Source: Sulfurospirillum sp001602955 (lineage in GTDB: Bacteria; Campylobacterota; Campylobacteria; Campylobacterales; Sulfurospirillaceae). Taken from it: DNA of 64,000 bases. The notes below the pieces were generated by a model, which saw only the letters and a list, made by a program, of their open reading frames with translations, was not told the DNA's origin and ran no database searches. This document shows, in pieces, positions 16,477-25,062 of this stretch; positions within the stretch are counted from its first letter, which is position 1; every line of letters begins with the position of its first letter. The position numbers and the translations under genes were made by a program. Location: the NCBI GenBank assembly GCA_001602955.1, contig LVAC01000011.1, positions 186,001-250,000 of the forward strand, given 5' to 3'.

Positions 16477-17627
16477 AAATCTTTGAGATAGACCAAATCC
16501 AAACCTTCTAAAAGATCGCTTGAATCTTTAAGAACCTCTAACGTACTTTTATGCGGATGCCCGATCGCAATGGCGTATCCGTTTCTCTTTGCTTTCGTAA
16601 CCGCTTCTTTGAGTTGCGTTCGAATCGCACTTTTATCCAAACTGTTATCCAAAAATACGTCTCTGGAGTAACAAAACATATCATATTTTTTGCATACCGC
16701 ACCGACTTTCGAATTACCGATCGTTCGGCTATCGACAAAGAGTAAATCGCGTGCTTTCATCACTTTAATCAAACGATCCATCGCGTTGTAATCGGCGGTA
16801 TACGTTCCGCCCGTATGGTTATTGTAGTATTTGATATGCGGAAACCATGCTTTAATACGGCTAATACGCTTTTCAATCACGTCGCTCGAATCGAGCGTCG
16901 TTAAGGTATCCGGTTCCGGAGACGAATAGTTTTTCGACTCCATCGGAAGGTGAATCATCGCAAACTCAAACTCGTACGAGAGGCGCACGGTCTCGGGATG
17001 TCCTTTGGTCGGAGGGAAGAAAGAAGGCGTCACTTTATAGGGAATTTCTTTAATCAAGCGCGTTTGCCACGGAAACGATACGTCGTCGATAATAATCGCT
17101 AAACGCGGTGTCGTTCCGGCAGGATACGTTTTTCGCATCACTTCGGAGTGTTTCGTCGTTTTAGCGGCTTTGACGTTTTGCTCGTAGTCTTGAGCTTCGG
17201 AAAGAATCGGCGTTTTAGGCTCTTCTTCTTTGTGCGAAGGCGTCGTTGCATTATGCTCGATAGTCTCTACGGAAGCATTTTGTTCTAGTTTCTGTTCTAA
17301 GGGCGTCGGGAGTTCTTCGGATCGGCTCACGTTGGTTTCTTCAAGAGCAGGAGGAGGCGTAGCCAGAGACGCCAAACGCGTTTTTTCATCGTCAAGCATC
17401 TGTTTCATTTTACGCATCAACTCTTCGCTAGAAGCACTGTTTTGCTTTTGCACCGTTTGATAATGCGCATACGAAGTCGTCATGTAGACGTAAACTCCGA
17501 AGGAGAGGATCATAACGGTCATGATCAACATTACTATCAGACTGTATCGTTTCAATGTACGCGAACGAACTTCTTTAGGCGAAGAGGCAACGTTATTGGA
17601 ACTCTTTTCTTTATTTTTCTTTACCAT
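16473..17627 (-). CDS. Divergent polysaccharide deacetylase family protein (YibQ-like)
   Basis: A 384-residue protein: short cytoplasmic lysine-rich start, one membrane helix (about 27-50), a low-complexity Ser/Glu/Thr linker (about 55-165) and a C-terminal divergent deacetylase domain beginning RLAIIIDDVSF, with HLPMESKNY, NNHTGGTYT and IAIGHPHKSTLEVL. It should act in the periplasm on glycan. The ATG at 17627 is preferred over the GTG three bases out. In Campylobacter the same gene precedes dprA. Confidence 0.85.
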   Translation of the reverse strand: MVKKNKEKSSNNVASSPKEVRSRTLKRYSLIVMLIMTVMILSFGVYVYMTTSYAHYQTVQKQNSASSEELMRKMKQMLDDEKTRLASLATPPPALEETNVSRSEELPTPLEQKLEQNASVETIEHNATTPSHKEEEPKTPILSEAQDYEQNVKAAKTTKHSEVMRKTYPAGTTPRLAIIIDDVSFPWQTRLIKEIPYKVTPSFFPPTKGHPETVRLSYEFEFAMIHLPMESKNYSSPEPDTLTTLDSSDVIEKRISRIKAWFPHIKYYNNHTGGTYTADYNAMDRLIKVMKARDLLFVDSRTIGNSKVGAVCKKYDMFCYSRDVFLDNSLDKSAIRTQLKEAVTKAKRNGYAIAIGHPHKSTLEVLKDSSDLLEGLDLVYLKDL

Positions 17628-17640
17628 CACTGCTTACACA

Positions 17641-17880
17641 CTACTTTCCAAGAATAACTTCGACCTCTAATAACTCAAGATTTTGATTTGTCTGCGAGGT
17701 AATTTTCACGTCTTCAACTTTGGTATATTTACGAATAACCGCAATCAAATCGTTGCGCAAGTCGTCCATATAGGGAAGTTTGCAGCTCGCCCTTTCATGG
17801 GCAAGCATAATCTTCAAACGGTTTTTGGCGACATCGGCACTGTTTTTGTTACGACCGAAAAAACTATCCAAGAAACTCAT
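17641..17880 (-). CDS. minE: Cell division topological factor MinE
   Basis: A 79-residue protein that drives MinD oscillation. The N-terminal membrane-targeting and anti-MinCD helix (SFLDSFFGRNKNSADVAKNRLKIMLAHER) and the C-terminal topological domain (DLIAVIRKYTKVE) are clear. It overlaps minD by four bases (ATGA), so the ratio is set by coupling. Confidence 0.96.
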   Translation of the reverse strand: MSFLDSFFGRNKNSADVAKNRLKIMLAHERASCKLPYMDDLRNDLIAVIRKYTKVEDVKITSQTNQNLELLEVEVILGK

Positions 17881-18686
17881 TTAAAGATTCCTTTCAACGT
17901 TGCAAGAATTCCTTTCTTTGCACGAATATCCAAAAATTCCACATCTTCGCCCAAAATACGACGGGCTATATTGCGATAAGCTTCGGCAGAGAGGGATTTG
18001 TCTTTATTGACGATAGGCGAACCCGTGTTGGTGGAGGTAATAATATCTTCATCGTCGGGGACGATACCGATCAACGGGAGCGCTAAAATACTTAAAACGT
18101 CTTCGACGCTTAGCATATTACCCGCATCGACCATTTCAGGTTTGATACGATTGATGATAATGTGTTTTTCGACCTCTTGTCCATTGGTAGCTTTTTCACT
18201 TTTCGCATCGATAATACCGATAACCCTATCGGCATCGCGAACGGAACTGACATCGGGCGTCGAAACGATTAATGCACGGTCGGCTAAAAAAATCGAGTGT
18301 TCAAACCCGCTTTCAATACCCGCAGGCGAATCGATCATCACGATATCAAAACTCTCTTTGAGATTTTCGATCAACGCTTTGACTTTATCTTTATTTAAAA
18401 TATCTTTATCTTTGGTTTGGCTTGCGGGTAAAAAATAAAGCGTTTTCGATTTTTTATCGTTGATCAACGCTTGCGCAAGGTTACATCGCCCTTCCATAAC
18501 ATCGACGACGTCATAGACGATACGATTTTCAAGCCCCAAAATCATGTCAAGATTTCTAAGCCCGATATCAAAGTCGATAGCAACCACTTTTTTGCCCAAA
18601 TTTGCAAGTCCGACGGCAAGATTGGCGGTAGTGGTGGATTTGCCGACCCCGCCTTTACCCGACGTTACGGTAATAACTATACCCAT
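17877..18686 (-). CDS. minD: Septum site-determining ATPase MinD
   Basis: A 269-residue deviant-Walker ATPase: TSGKGGVGKSTTTANL at the start, DFDIGLRNLD and DSPAGIESG. The last residues (KGILATLKGIFK) form the amphipathic membrane-targeting helix. With MinE it places the septum at mid-cell. No minC is adjacent, as usual in this phylum. It lies 170 bases downstream of ilvC. Confidence 0.97.
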   Translation of the reverse strand: MGIVITVTSGKGGVGKSTTTANLAVGLANLGKKVVAIDFDIGLRNLDMILGLENRIVYDVVDVMEGRCNLAQALINDKKSKTLYFLPASQTKDKDILNKDKVKALIENLKESFDIVMIDSPAGIESGFEHSIFLADRALIVSTPDVSSVRDADRVIGIIDAKSEKATNGQEVEKHIIINRIKPEMVDAGNMLSVEDVLSILALPLIGIVPDDEDIITSTNTGSPIVNKDKSLSAEAYRNIARRILGEDVEFLDIRAKKGILATLKGIFK

Positions 18687-18774
18687 GTAACCTCTTTGAA
18701 TAAATCAAGATAGAGTTCCTCGAACTCTTTACGCCGTTGTTGAGAGTAAAACACCCGACATGACGTTAAAAAGC

Positions 18775-18797
18775 GGGTTTTCTTCGCTAGAAAACCC
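18775..18797 (-). terminator. Terminator of ilvC
   Basis: Stem GGGTTTTC/GAAAACCC with a seven-base loop. Read on the minus strand it is followed by GCTTTTTAACG, giving the T run expected of a Rho-independent terminator downstream of ilvC. Confidence 0.65.
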
Positions 18798-18816
18798 ACA
18801 CACTTTGCGTGTTATT

Positions 18817-18853
18817 TTCGGTTCTTTCGCCATCGCATTGTGAAAGAACCGAA
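18817..18853. repeat. 12-bp inverted repeat just after ilvC
   Basis: Arms TTCGGTTCTTTC and GAAAGAACCGAA are separated by 13 bases and start four bases from the ilvC stop. No T run follows on the minus strand, so it is a hairpin that may protect the ilvC mRNA end rather than a full terminator. Confidence 0.5.
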
Positions 18854-18856
18854 ACG

Positions 18857-19879
18857 TTAGTTTTTGTCTTTGTTGATGATTTTTTTAGAAGTAATCCAAG
18901 GCATCATCGCTCTGAGTTTCTCACCTGTTTTGTTAAGAAGGCTTCTCTCTGTTTTAGCGCGTTCTGCGTTCATACGGGTGTATCCTGCTTTGCGTTCTAA
19001 AATAAAATCTTTCGCAAAACGACCGTCTTGGATCTCAGCCAAGATCTCTTTCATCGCTGCTTTTGATTCAGCGTTGATCACACGTTTTCCACTCACATAG
19101 TCACCATACTCTGCGGTGTTAGAGATAGAGTAACGCATATCGGCAATACCGCCTTGGTACATCAAATCTACGATGAGTTTAAGTTCGTGTAAACACTCAA
19201 AGTATGCCATCTCAGGCTCGTAACCCGCTTCCACCAACGTTTGGAAACCCGCTTCTACTAAAGATGTCACACCACCGCAAAGAACCGCTTGCTCACCGAA
19301 AAGATCAGTCTCTGTTTCGTCTTTAAACGTTGTCTCAATAATACCCGTACGACCGCCACCGATAGCTGAAGCATAGCTTAGAGCAAGGGCTTTTGCAGAA
19401 CCTGTTGCATCTTGATCGACTGCGATAAGATCAGGAATACCACCACCGTTTACAAACTCGCTTCGAACCGTATGACCGGGTGCTTTAGGAGCGATCATAA
19501 TGCAATCGACGCCTTTAGGAGTGATAATTTGACCGTAGTGGATGTTAAAACCGTGTCCGAATGCAATCGCTTTGCCGGCACTTAAGTTGGGTTTGATTTC
19601 CGCAGCAAAAACGTCGCTTTGCATCTCGTCCGGTAACAAAATCATAATCACGTCGGCATATTTCGTCGCTTCGGCAACGCTCATCACGTTAAATCCTTTT
19701 GCTTCCGCTTTCGCCCATGAACTGCCTTCTTTGCGAAGACCGACGACGACTTCTACGCCGCTGTCGCGAAGATTTTCCGCATGTGCATGTCCTTGAGAGC
19801 CAAATCCGATCATCGCTACTTTTTTTGAGCGAATAATGCTTAAATCACAATCTTTGTCATAATAGACGGTAATTGCCAT
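18857..19879 (-). CDS. ilvC: Ketol-acid reductoisomerase
   Basis: A 340-residue class I enzyme of valine and isoleucine synthesis, using NADPH and magnesium. Seen: AITVYYDKDCDLSIIRSKKVAMIGFGSQGHAHAENLRDSG with the Rossmann fold; GFNIHYGQI; APKAPGHTVRSEF; and the Mg ligands in DLFGEQAVLCGG. The ATG at 19879 with AAGGATCT upstream is the start; an in-frame extension of 39 codons is non-homologous and rejected. Codon use of the 3' two thirds is smoother than in neighbours, perhaps because of high expression. Confidence 0.97.
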   Translation of the reverse strand: MAITVYYDKDCDLSIIRSKKVAMIGFGSQGHAHAENLRDSGVEVVVGLRKEGSSWAKAEAKGFNVMSVAEATKYADVIMILLPDEMQSDVFAAEIKPNLSAGKAIAFGHGFNIHYGQIITPKGVDCIMIAPKAPGHTVRSEFVNGGGIPDLIAVDQDATGSAKALALSYASAIGGGRTGIIETTFKDETETDLFGEQAVLCGGVTSLVEAGFQTLVEAGYEPEMAYFECLHELKLIVDLMYQGGIADMRYSISNTAEYGDYVSGKRVINAESKAAMKEILAEIQDGRFAKDFILERKAGYTRMNAERAKTERSLLNKTGEKLRAMMPWITSKKIINKDKN

Positions 19880-20015
19880 AACAGATCCTTGTCGTATAAA
19901 TTTCACGCATTTTACAGAAGTGTTACTTAAAAACTTTACAACACTATCTAAAAGGAAACTATAAAGCAAGACGAGATAGAATGTGACGTATAACATTCTT
20001 TATGCAGGATCGGTT

Positions 20016-20828
20016 ATGGACGAAAATATTTTAAAAAAAATCAAGGCTCTACCGCCGCTTGACGATACCGTGTTGAAAATCCAGCGCATTTGCGTTGATA
20101 AAAACAGTTCTCTTTCCGATTTGGTACAAGTCGTCGAGAGCGATCCGATGTTAACCGCCAATATTCTCAAATCATCCAATTCGCCGTTGTACGGTTTTAG
20201 CCGAGAAATTAAGAACATTGCCCATGCGGTCTCTTTGTTCGGCATGGCGACGGTTCGGGGTTTTGCGCTTTCAAGTGCGATCAAACAAAATATTAAAATT
20301 AATTTAGAACCTTACAACATCAATAACAATATCTTCCTCGATATCAGTACTTTGCAAAGTATGTTCATGTTCAAGTGGTACTCAAAAGTCGATAAATCCC
20401 TCCTCGACATTCTCCAACCCGCGTCTTTTATGATGGAAGTCGGAAAGATTATTATTGCGCATGAATTGATCGAACGTCGCAAAGAACAGGCTTTTCAAGA
20501 AGCACTTTTAAACGTTACGACCTTAGATGCCTTGGATGCTTTGGAAAAAGAGTACGTCGGATTTTCCAACGAAGAGATTACTGCTAAGATTTTTGAACAA
20601 TGGAATTTGGAAAGCGAACTTGTCGAAGCGATTCAATATTCGCGTACACCCGAAAAAGCTCCCGAACATATTAAAGTGTGCGCACGTGCCTTACATGTCG
20701 TACAAACCGCCGTTAATATTTTTGCCCAGCTAAGCGATACATCAATTCAAAATGCTTTGGTGTTGTTGGAAGAGTACCGTCTTCAAAAAGAACCGTTTCT
20801 CGAAACGTACGAGCAATTCATACAGTGA
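20016..20828 (+). CDS. HDOD-domain signalling protein
   Basis: A 270-residue protein from the ATG at 20016. Residues about 8-200 form an HDOD domain (LPPLDDTVLKIQRIC, ESDPMLTANILKSSNSPLYG, IAHAVSLFGMATVRGFALSSA). HDOD proteins are degenerate HD-fold regulators found in motility and stress signalling, usually without catalysis. The role here is unknown. The gene diverges from ilvC and its TGA overlaps the GTG of rnr. Confidence 0.8.
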   Translation: MDENILKKIKALPPLDDTVLKIQRICVDKNSSLSDLVQVVESDPMLTANILKSSNSPLYGFSREIKNIAHAVSLFGMATVRGFALSSAIKQNIKINLEPYNINNNIFLDISTLQSMFMFKWYSKVDKSLLDILQPASFMMEVGKIIIAHELIERRKEQAFQEALLNVTTLDALDALEKEYVGFSNEEITAKIFEQWNLESELVEAIQYSRTPEKAPEHIKVCARALHVVQTAVNIFAQLSDTSIQNALVLLEEYRLQKEPFLETYEQFIQ

Positions 20829-22771
20829 GAGATTTTCTTCTAAGTTTGAGTCGCGGAGTGGCACGAAACGATGTGCCTTCCGCTTTTTTACCTCATTTTC
20901 AAGCACTGCTTCAACTACGCGCTTTGGTTCAAAAAAACGATCTTTACATGTTAGAATCTTCTTACAAAGTCGGAAAACTCGACGTTGCATTTAACGGAAC
21001 CGGTTTTTTAAGCTCCTTAGAGCCGACAAGTGCCAAAGATATTCTCATTGAATCCTCAAGCTTGCACGGTGCGATGAGAGGCGATCTGGTCGTCGTTAAA
21101 CGCGTCGCAAACAAACGAAGTTCGCGTCCTAAAGCCGTGGTCGTTTACATCGCGCAACGCGCCTTTAGCAAAAGCATCGTCTACACCAAAATGAGCAAAG
21201 GCAAAGTTGTCGGTGCCAACGTGAAAAACGAAGCACTCTTCGAGATAATCGCCAGTCAAAAATCGCTTAAACAATTACCGCTTGGAACCGTCCTCAAAAT
21301 CGACAATACGTCCAATACGATCGAAGAAGTGCTAGGCGTTTTAGACGATCCAAGCGTCGATGAGAAGATTTCATTGGCTCTTTTCGATAAAAAAGAGTTT
21401 TTCAGCCCGGAAGCCGAAACCGAAGCCAAAAGCCACGGCGATTTTGTCGACAAAAGCTACTATGCACATCGCGTCGATTTAACGCATCTACCCTTTTGCA
21501 CGATTGATCCCGTGGATGCCAAAGATTTTGACGACGCTATCTATTTTGACGTGCAAAACCACGTTTTATACGTTGCTATCGCCGATGTAAGCGAATACGT
21601 ACATGCTATGGGCTATATCGATAAAGAAGCCCTCGTTCGCGGGTTTTCGATCTATTTTCCGCATAAAGCGATTCCGATGCTACCGCGCGCTTTGAGCGAA
21701 AATATCTGTTCGCTCAAACCAAACGTCGATCGACTCGCTTATACGTTTAAAATAACGCTCGACCCGCTGACATGTGAACCGATCGAAGAAGCGTTATTCG
21801 AAAGCGTCATTCATTCGCAAAAACGTTATACGTACGAGACAATCGATCTGTTTTTAAAAGGCGATCTTAGCGATGCCGACGCAACGGATCAACCTATTTT
21901 GGCGTACCTTTTAGAGCTGAATGCTTTGACGAAAAAATTGCGTACCATACGCTTGGAAAAATCCTTTTCGTTTCGTGCTTCGGAAATTCGAATGCGCGTC
22001 GACGAAAACCAAAATCTGATTTCGACGAGCATCGAAGAAGAGACTCCTTCTCACGGGTTGATTGAAGATTGTATGCTTCTTGCCAACAAAGCCGCCGCTA
22101 AAAAACTGGGATTCGGCATTTTTAGAACGCATGAAAGTCCTTCTTATGAACGCATGGAAGCACTTTTGAGCGATTTGGCACTGATCGGTATCAACGTGAA
22201 GCTCCGCTCGGACTTGCCGCAAATGATTCGAGAGATTCAACAAAAAGCCAATACGCTGAACCTGCGTGACGAAGTCGATAAACTCATTATTAAAAGCCAA
22301 AAGAAAGCCATTTACGAACCGGAAAACAAAGGGCATTTCGGACTCGGATTTGACATGTACACCCATTTCACGTCACCGATTCGTCGTTACAGTGACTTGA
22401 CGTTACACCGCCTTTTGAAGGCAAAAACGTCACACGACGATAAAAAATTGGCGTTTTTGCTCAAAGACATCGCGCCTTTATGTGAACAAATTAGCCTTCT
22501 CGAGCGTGAAAGCGACAAAGTTGCGTGGGATTATATGGATCGTAAATTTGCACGCTATATGGCCTTACATGTCGGTGAAAATTTCAAAGCAATCGTCGTT
22601 GAAACCGAGCAAAACGCGATTGCAAAGTTAGACGATACGATCAAGGGTGCTCGCATCTTTTTGTTGGATGATGACGTGCATCTTTTACAACGCGTTGAGA
22701 TTAAAATCGTCGAGAGCAACATCGCTACGGCAAGGATTTATGCACGCGTTACGAGGAGCTTTGATGTATAA
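20825..22771 (+). CDS. rnr: RNase R / VacB-family 3'-5' exoribonuclease
   Basis: A 648-residue RNase II-superfamily enzyme that degrades structured RNA. The RNB active site is seen at CTIDPVDAKDFDDAIYFD, with MLPRALSENICSLKP, HESPSYERME and YTHFTSPIRRYSDLTLHRLL. It is shorter than E. coli RNase R and the S1 region at the end (FKAIVVETEQNAIAKLDD) is reduced, which is normal for this phylum. The start is the GTG at 20825, overlapping the HDOD gene stop (GTGA). Confidence 0.93.
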   Translation: MRDFLLSLSRGVARNDVPSAFLPHFQALLQLRALVQKNDLYMLESSYKVGKLDVAFNGTGFLSSLEPTSAKDILIESSSLHGAMRGDLVVVKRVANKRSSRPKAVVVYIAQRAFSKSIVYTKMSKGKVVGANVKNEALFEIIASQKSLKQLPLGTVLKIDNTSNTIEEVLGVLDDPSVDEKISLALFDKKEFFSPEAETEAKSHGDFVDKSYYAHRVDLTHLPFCTIDPVDAKDFDDAIYFDVQNHVLYVAIADVSEYVHAMGYIDKEALVRGFSIYFPHKAIPMLPRALSENICSLKPNVDRLAYTFKITLDPLTCEPIEEALFESVIHSQKRYTYETIDLFLKGDLSDADATDQPILAYLLELNALTKKLRTIRLEKSFSFRASEIRMRVDENQNLISTSIEEETPSHGLIEDCMLLANKAAAKKLGFGIFRTHESPSYERMEALLSDLALIGINVKLRSDLPQMIREIQQKANTLNLRDEVDKLIIKSQKKAIYEPENKGHFGLGFDMYTHFTSPIRRYSDLTLHRLLKAKTSHDDKKLAFLLKDIAPLCEQISLLERESDKVAWDYMDRKFARYMALHVGENFKAIVVETEQNAIAKLDDTIKGARIFLLDDDVHLLQRVEIKIVESNIATARIYARVTRSFDV

Positions 22772-23738
22772 AAGAGAGTTTGAAAATCTTTTAAAAACTA
22801 AAAAGGTTCCCAAAGCAACGCTTTTTTACGGCGCATGCGCTTACCAAAACAATCTTTTAACCCGTGCTCTGTTGGAACTTTTAAAGGCATCCGGCGAAGA
22901 AAAACTCATGATGTATTACGACGAATACCATTTCGGTTCGGCAAAAAATTTTCTTTCGCAAGCCTCGCTTTTCGGTGATCGCAATATTTTAATCCTTAAA
23001 ACCGATAAGCCGCTTCCCGCAAAAGAACTTTCAACCTTAGTCGAGCTGTGTACGAAAAACGATTCTAGCTATTTTATTTACCAATATTTCGGTGAAGATA
23101 AAAAAGCAACGCCGATGACCAAAGCTTTCGACAAATTTTTCGTTCGTCTCTTCAAAGCCGACTATAACGAAGCCGTATCGCTTCTAGCCCAACATGCAAA
23201 CGCTATCGGGCTCGCGATCGATCGTTACGCTTTGGGAGAATTGTACGTTTTGCATGCGGAAGATTTAGCGTTGTGCGTTAACGAGTGCGAAAAACTGCTT
23301 GTTCTAGGAAAAGAGGTTCAAACCGCCGATATTCATACGCACGTTTACGGCCTCGGAGCAGTTTCTATGGACCGTTTTATGGGTAAGTTATTGGAAAAAA
23401 AAGATATTAAAGAGGAGTTTTTACGCCTTGTCGAAGGCGACGGCATTGAAGAAATCCGTATCGTTAATGCCTTACAAACGCATATTTCGCAACTCTTTTT
23501 ATTTCACGCCTACATCAAACTTCACGGCACGTTTGACGCCAAAGCGATTTTAGGCTACCCTCTTCCGCCGCAACTTGCCGCCGAACGCTCTAAACTTTCC
23601 ATTAAAATCGACTTAGCAACTTACCAACGGCTCTTAACGCTTTTAACCGATGCCGAATACCGACTTAAAAAAGCCGGAAATATTGAAAAAAGCAGTTATC
23701 TGCTCTCTATCTTAATAAAATTTCAAAGTTTTTTATAG
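22764..23738 (+). CDS. holA: DNA polymerase III delta subunit
   Basis: A 324-residue clamp-loader subunit. The start is the ATG at 22764, eight bases inside rnr, after GAGGAG. The sequence has the divergent HolA layout: N-terminal domain with KVPKATLFYGACAYQ, QASLFGDRNILILKTDK, and a C-terminal helical domain rich in Leu (RIVNALQTHISQLFLFHAY). HolA diverges strongly, so the call also uses position: rnr-holA-rpsF is kept in Campylobacter. Confidence 0.85.
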   Translation: MYKREFENLLKTKKVPKATLFYGACAYQNNLLTRALLELLKASGEEKLMMYYDEYHFGSAKNFLSQASLFGDRNILILKTDKPLPAKELSTLVELCTKNDSSYFIYQYFGEDKKATPMTKAFDKFFVRLFKADYNEAVSLLAQHANAIGLAIDRYALGELYVLHAEDLALCVNECEKLLVLGKEVQTADIHTHVYGLGAVSMDRFMGKLLEKKDIKEEFLRLVEGDGIEEIRIVNALQTHISQLFLFHAYIKLHGTFDAKAILGYPLPPQLAAERSKLSIKIDLATYQRLLTLLTDAEYRLKKAGNIEKSSYLLSILIKFQSFL

Positions 23739-23744
23739 TATAAT
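23739..23744 (+). promoter_or_regulatory. -10 box of the rpsF-ssb-rpsR operon
   Basis: TATAAT at the very end of holA (TTTATAGTATAATCC), 67 bases before the rpsF ATG, with A/T-rich DNA upstream. This gives the ribosomal protein operon its own strong promoter. Confidence 0.55.
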
Positions 23745-23767
23745 CCGCGTCTATTCTAAAAATCCTT

Positions 23768-23790
23768 ACTCAAATAGATATTATTTGGGT
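23768..23790 (+). promoter_or_regulatory. Leader hairpin of rpsF
   Basis: Stem ACTCAAATA/TATTTGGGT (nine pairs, one wobble) around the loop GATAT, 20 bases before the rpsF ATG. S6:S18 is known to bind an rpsF leader structure in many bacteria, but the typical CCG bulge is not evident here, so autoregulation is only a suggestion. Confidence 0.35.
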
Positions 23791-23810
23791 GAAATCCATA
23801 AGGAGACATT

Positions 23811-24212
23811 ATGCGACATTACGAGTTGCTTGTCGTAGTTAAACCTACGCTAACCGTAGAAGAACTACAAGCAAAACTAGGCTTTCTAAAAGAAATTTTA
23901 GAAAAAAACGGCGCGGTCATCGCTGCTACACTTGACATGGGTACCCGCAAACTTGCGTATCAAATCGATAAATTTGAACGCGGTACATACGTTGTATTCT
24001 ATTTTACTGCCCCAACGGCTGCGATTGCAGAAGTTGAAAGACTTATCCGTATTACGGAAGAGTTTATCCGCTTTATGACCGTAAAATTTGAAAATCAAAA
24101 AGAACTTCGTTTCTGGAACAAACAAGTGGAAAAAATCACGAAAAAAAGTGATGCACCCGCTGTTGTAGAGACTAAAGAGATTGTAGAAGATACTGTTACG
24201 ACTGAAGCTTAA
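23811..24212 (+). CDS. rpsF: 30S ribosomal protein S6
   Basis: A 133-residue ribosomal protein. Family residues RHYELLVVVKPT, DMGTRKLAYQIDKFERGTYVVFYF and FIRFMTVKFENQKELRFWNK are present, with an acidic C-terminal extension. AAGGAG precedes the ATG. The operon order rpsF-ssb-rpsR is standard; S6 pairs with S18 on the platform of the 30S subunit. Confidence 0.98.
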   Translation: MRHYELLVVVKPTLTVEELQAKLGFLKEILEKNGAVIAATLDMGTRKLAYQIDKFERGTYVVFYFTAPTAAIAEVERLIRITEEFIRFMTVKFENQKELRFWNKQVEKITKKSDAPAVVETKEIVEDTVTTEA

Positions 24213-24225
24213 ATAAGGAGCCACG

Positions 24226-24726
24226 ATGTTCAATAGAGTGATTATGCTTGGTAATCTCACACGCGATTGCGAACTTCGCTACCTGCCAAACGGAGGTGCC
24301 GTATGCACAACGGGACTTGCGACTAACCGTCGCTTCAAAAAACAAGACGGTAGCCAAGGTGAAGAGGTTTGCTTTATCGATATCACTTTCTTTGGACGCA
24401 CGGCGGAAATCGCCAATCAATACCTAAGCCGCGGCAAAAAAGTATTGGTGGAAGGTCGTTTGAAACTCGATCAGTGGACGGATCAACAAGGCGTTAAACG
24501 CTCAAAACACTCCATCACGGTCGAAACACTTCAAATGATTGATTCTCGCGGACAAAACGAAAGCGATATGGGCGGAAGTTACGGTGATCCGACAAGCGGT
24601 TCTATGCCAAACGTCGGTTATAACCCCAGCCAAAAACCGACCGGCGCACCAAGACAATCAGCTCCCGAAATGAGTGGTCATGATATTCCGAGCATCGATA
24701 TTAACGATGACGAAATACCGTTTTAG
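24226..24726 (+). CDS. ssb: Single-stranded DNA-binding protein
   Basis: A 166-residue protein: OB fold (1-108, MFNRVIMLGNLTRDCELRY ... FVDITFFGRTAEIANQYLSRG type motifs), Gly/Ser/Pro-rich linker, and the acidic tail DINDDEIPF that docks repair and replication proteins. It lies 13 bases after rpsF and before rpsR. Confidence 0.97.
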   Translation: MFNRVIMLGNLTRDCELRYLPNGGAVCTTGLATNRRFKKQDGSQGEEVCFIDITFFGRTAEIANQYLSRGKKVLVEGRLKLDQWTDQQGVKRSKHSITVETLQMIDSRGQNESDMGGSYGDPTSGSMPNVGYNPSQKPTGAPRQSAPEMSGHDIPSIDINDDEIPF

Positions 24727-24747
24727 TAAATAAAGAAGGATAAAAAG

Positions 24748-25014
24748 ATGGCAGAGAAAAGAAAATTTGCACGTAAATACTGCAAATATTGTGAAGCAAA
24801 AATAGAATACGTTGACTATAAAGATGCAAAAATTTTGAGACACTCACTTTCCGAGAGATACAAAATTATGCCTCGCCGTTTAACCGGTAACTGCAAACGT
24901 CACCAAGAGATGGTCGAACTTGCGATCAAACGCGCTCGTGCGACGGCGGTTATCCCATACATCATCGACACGAAAAAAGTCGTGGCCGTACCTTTTGAGC
25001 AATTGCAACAATAG
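24748..25014 (+). CDS. rpsR: 30S ribosomal protein S18
   Basis: An 88-residue basic protein with KYCKYCEAKIEYVDYKD, a cysteine-containing N-terminus, and RYKIMPRRLTGNCKRHQEMVELAIKRARATAVIPY, the S18 core. AAGGAT precedes the ATG. It is the last gene of the rpsF operon and is followed by a strong hairpin. Confidence 0.98.
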   Translation: MAEKRKFARKYCKYCEAKIEYVDYKDAKILRHSLSERYKIMPRRLTGNCKRHQEMVELAIKRARATAVIPYIIDTKKVVAVPFEQLQQ

Positions 25015-25024
25015 GGTTTACATG

Positions 25025-25053
25025 TAAGGTTTGGAACGCGCTTCCAAACCTTA
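25025..25053. terminator. Bidirectional terminator between rpsR and lon
   Basis: Perfect 12-bp stem TAAGGTTTGGAA/TTCCAAACCTTA around CGCGC, followed on the plus strand by CGTTTTGTG. It serves the converging rpsR and lon genes. An ACATGT word abuts its left edge. Confidence 0.8.
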
Positions 25054-25062
25054 CGTTTTGTG

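Noticed and set aside
19880..19996. 39-codon N-terminal extension of ilvC
   Set aside because: It has no family similarity and runs through the promoter region; the ATG at 19879 gives the standard start with a ribosome site.
24598..25014. Minus-strand frames over ssb and rpsR
   Set aside because: They are shadows of the real ribosomal operon with no start sites or family similarity.
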